DNA of 64,000 nucleotides, taken from NCBI RefSeq assembly GCF_030816725.1, contig NZ_JAUSYG010000001.1:868001-932000 (forward strand), written 5' to 3'. A model generated the notes under the pieces. It made no database searches, was not told where the DNA came from, and saw only the letters and a list, made by a program, of their open reading frames with translations. Shown piece after piece: positions 62,192 through 64,000 of this stretch (within the stretch, counting starts at the first letter, position 1; every line of letters starts with the position of its first letter). A program made the translations under genes and the position numbers. The stretch is from Pseudarthrobacter defluvii. GTDB lineage: Bacteria; Actinomycetota; Actinomycetes; Actinomycetales; Micrococcaceae.

Positions 62192-63658
62192 GTGTCATCC
62201 AGCACCACCGTAGGATCTGCTGAGCGTCCGCTGCGCGTCGCCGTCGTGGGCTCCGGCCCGGCCGGCGTTTACGCCGCCGACATCCTCACCAAGAGCGAAG
62301 CCGTCAAGAGCGGCGAGCTGACCGTCAGCATCGACCTCTTCGACCGCTACCCGGCACCCTACGGCCTGATCCGCTACGGCGTGGCCCCGGACCACCCCCG
62401 CATCAAGGGCATCGTGAACGCCCTGCACAAGGTGCTGGACCGCGGCGACATCCGCTTCTTCGGCAACGTGGACTACGGCACGGACCTCACCATCGAGGAC
62501 CTCCGCAAGCACTACGACGCCGTCGTCTTCGCCACCGGCGCCATCAAGGACGCGGACCTGAACATCCCCGGCGTCGAGCTGGAGGGCTCCTTCGGCGGCG
62601 CCGACTTCGTGTCCTGGTACGACGGCCACCCGGACGTGCCGCGTGAATGGCCGCTGGACGCCAAGGAAATCGCGGTCATCGGCAACGGCAACGTGGCCCT
62701 GGATGTGGCCCGCGTCCTGTCCAAGCACGCAGATGACCTGCTGGTGACCGAAATCCCCGACAACGTCTACGCCGGGCTGAAGGCATCGCCCGTCACCGAC
62801 GTGCACGTCTTCGGCCGCCGCGGCCCCGCCCAGGTGAAGTTCACCCCGCTGGAGCTGCGCGAGCTGTCGCACTCCAAGGACGTGGACATCATCCTGTACC
62901 CGGAGGACTTCGAGTTCGACGAGGAATCGGACCGCCAGATCCAGACGAACAACCAGACCAAGACTATGGTGGGCACGCTCACCAACTGGATCGCCGAGCA
63001 GCCGGAGGACCTCTCCGAGCTTAAGGCTTCGCGCCGCCTGCACCTGCACTTCCTGCACAGCCCGGTGGAGATCTACGACGACGCCGAGACGCCCGGCAAG
63101 GTGGCCGGCATCAAGTTCGAGCGCACCGAGCTGGACGGCACCGGCAACGCCCGCGGCACCGGCGAGCACGTGGACTACCCGGTCCAGGCCGTCTACCGCG
63201 CCATCGGCTACTTCGGTTCCGCCTTGCCGGACGTGGAGTTCGACCACAAGAAGGGCGTAGTCACGAACGACGGCGGCCGCGTCCTGGACACGTCCGGCAC
63301 CCACGTGCCGGGCCTCTACGCCACGGGCTGGATCAAGCGCGGACCGGTCGGCCTGATCGGGCACACCAAGGGCGACGCCCTGGAGACCGTCACCTACCTG
63401 CTGGAAGACCGCGAAAACCTGCCGGTGGCTTCAGTCCCGCAGGAGGACGCTGTCACCGAACTCCTCGACGCCCGCGGCGTGAAGTTCACCAGCTGGGAAG
63501 GCTGGCTGGCACTGGACGCCCACGAGCTGGCCCTCGGCGCGGCGGCCACCGAAGCCGGCGGCTCGCACGGCGTGGAGGTCAAGCGTGAGCGCATCAAGGT
63601 GGTGCCGCGCGGGGACATGGTGGACATTTCCCGCGACGGCGTCGCCGCCCAGGTCTAG
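62192..63658 (+). CDS. fprA: ferredoxin-NADP+ reductase, FprA type
   Basis: A 488-aa adrenodoxin-reductase-like enzyme: FAD motif VAVVGSGPAGVYAADILTKS, YPAPYGLIRYGVAPDHPRIK, NADP motif IAVIGNGNVALDVARVLSKH, GPAQVKFTPLELREL and GLYATGWIKRGPVGLIGHTK. Transfers electrons from NADPH to ferredoxin, which feeds sulfite reductase; the same pairing occurs in Corynebacterium. GTG 62192 is chosen for its AAGGA site; ATG 62168 has none. Confidence 0.93.
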   Translation: MSSSTTVGSAERPLRVAVVGSGPAGVYAADILTKSEAVKSGELTVSIDLFDRYPAPYGLIRYGVAPDHPRIKGIVNALHKVLDRGDIRFFGNVDYGTDLTIEDLRKHYDAVVFATGAIKDADLNIPGVELEGSFGGADFVSWYDGHPDVPREWPLDAKEIAVIGNGNVALDVARVLSKHADDLLVTEIPDNVYAGLKASPVTDVHVFGRRGPAQVKFTPLELRELSHSKDVDIILYPEDFEFDEESDRQIQTNNQTKTMVGTLTNWIAEQPEDLSELKASRRLHLHFLHSPVEIYDDAETPGKVAGIKFERTELDGTGNARGTGEHVDYPVQAVYRAIGYFGSALPDVEFDHKKGVVTNDGGRVLDTSGTHVPGLYATGWIKRGPVGLIGHTKGDALETVTYLLEDRENLPVASVPQEDAVTELLDARGVKFTSWEGWLALDAHELALGAAATEAGGSHGVEVKRERIKVVPRGDMVDISRDGVAAQV

Positions 63659-63671
63659 GACCTCTGAGCAA

Positions 63672-63715
63672 AGCAAGGAACCGCGGGGCCACCGGCCCTG
63701 CGGTTCTTGCTCTTT
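63672..63715 (+). terminator. terminator of fprA
   Basis: AGCAAGGAACCGC + GGGCC pairs with GGCCC + GCGGTTCTTGCT (63672-63711, one bulge), then CTTTT. 13 bases after the fprA stop. Confidence 0.8.
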
Positions 63716-63738
63716 TAAGGAGTCTTAACCGGGCTGCG

Positions 63739-64000
63739 CTATTTCCCCGCCCCGCCAATGGCCATGAGCTCCAGGCGCCGCAGGGTCTCCCGGTTGCGGG
63801 CTGAAATCAGCGGGTCCCGCAGGACCTTCGGCATGAGCTTGCCCGGCCCGTGGATGGCGTCCTCGGCAATCGTCACCCGGCACTGGTTCCCGCGGTCCTC
63901 CAGTGTGATCTCCACTTTGGCCTCGCCCATGGGCCAGCCGCGCGCCACAAGTTCCAGGGAGCGGCCGGGCTCCACGGCGGTCACCTTGGTGCTGTCGTTG
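63739..64000 (-). CDS. SRPBCC-family protein, C-terminal part (runs off the right edge)
   Basis: The last 87 codons of a minus-strand gene. The visible sequence (VEPGRSLELVARGWPMGEAK, VEITLEDRGNQCRVTIAEDA, IHGPGKLMPKVLRDPLISAR) is typical of START/SRPBCC proteins of the polyketide cyclase group. The frame is open to the window edge; GTG 63984 is internal, not the start. Confidence 0.75.
   Translation of the reverse strand, partial: NDSTKVTAVEPGRSLELVARGWPMGEAKVEITLEDRGNQCRVTIAEDAIHGPGKLMPKVLRDPLISARNRETLRRLELMAIGGAGK

Overview
The window looks like chromosomal DNA of a high-GC actinobacterium of the Micrococcaceae, most likely Arthrobacter or Pseudarthrobacter. This is inferred from strong GC bias at third codon positions, several GAF-ANTAR regulators, a menaquinone pathway with a MenJ-type reductase, a ferredoxin-dependent sulfite reductase with FprA, and many genes that appear to be leaderless. 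There are no rRNA or tRNA genes, no recognisable insertion sequence, no phage genes and no CRISPR array. Most genes are core or common accessory genes; the unusual signals are palindromes, repeats, operators and frameshifts.

Layout. 1-6.1 kb: partial secreted protein, FAD monooxygenase, PhnB-like protein, first GAF-ANTAR protein, membrane acyltransferase, and a frameshifted glycosyltransferase. 6.1-8.1 kb: metal operon (CmtR-type ArsR regulator, two cation transporters). 8.2-11.1 kb: cell-wall genes (LCP ligase, FtsW/RodA). 11.1-17.9 kb: sensory and regulatory block with a 48-aa zinc ribbon, three more ANTAR proteins, a MarR regulator, a STAS-like protein and thioredoxin reductase. 18-27.9 kb: accessory metabolism and efflux with two TetR/operator pairs and a SipW-type exported protein. 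27.9-33.2 kb: MFS transporter divergent from an ABC exporter operon with its own GbsR/MarR-like regulator, then CorA.

33.4-46.3 kb holds most menaquinone genes: menC, menD, menF, menG, menJ and a polyprenyl diphosphate synthase. PhoX phosphatase (behind a PHO-box-like site) and a polar amino-acid ABC transporter lie between them. The methyltransferase, reductase and prenyl synthase form one tightly packed operon. 46.7-48.9 kb: AbiEi/DUF559-like protein, SMI1-like protein, TRIC-type channel.

48.9-63.7 kb is a sulfur-assimilation region: sirohydrochlorin chelatase, sulfite reductase, cysH, cysD, cysN, an SsuABC-type transporter, CysG-type siroheme synthase and FprA ferredoxin reductase. Together they can import and activate sulfur, reduce APS to sulfite and sulfide, make siroheme and supply electrons. 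An rtcB gene and a membrane protein interrupt it. The octamer TGTGACGC occurs upstream of sir, ssuA and cysG, each with a TANNGT-like -10 box six bases before the ATG.

Most noteworthy: (1) a low-complexity insert in the 5' coding part of both cysD and ssuC that shares an exact 30-bp segment and in cysD is bounded by a perfect 17-bp inverted repeat; (2) a one-base insertion in cysH that joins its N-terminal half in frame to cysD; (3) the candidate sulfur regulon motif; (4) four ANTAR proteins within 15 kb; (5) a SipW-type exported protein whose reading frame runs through a strong terminator; (6) a 26-bp-arm palindrome before menD and three 32-bp tandem repeats after menC.
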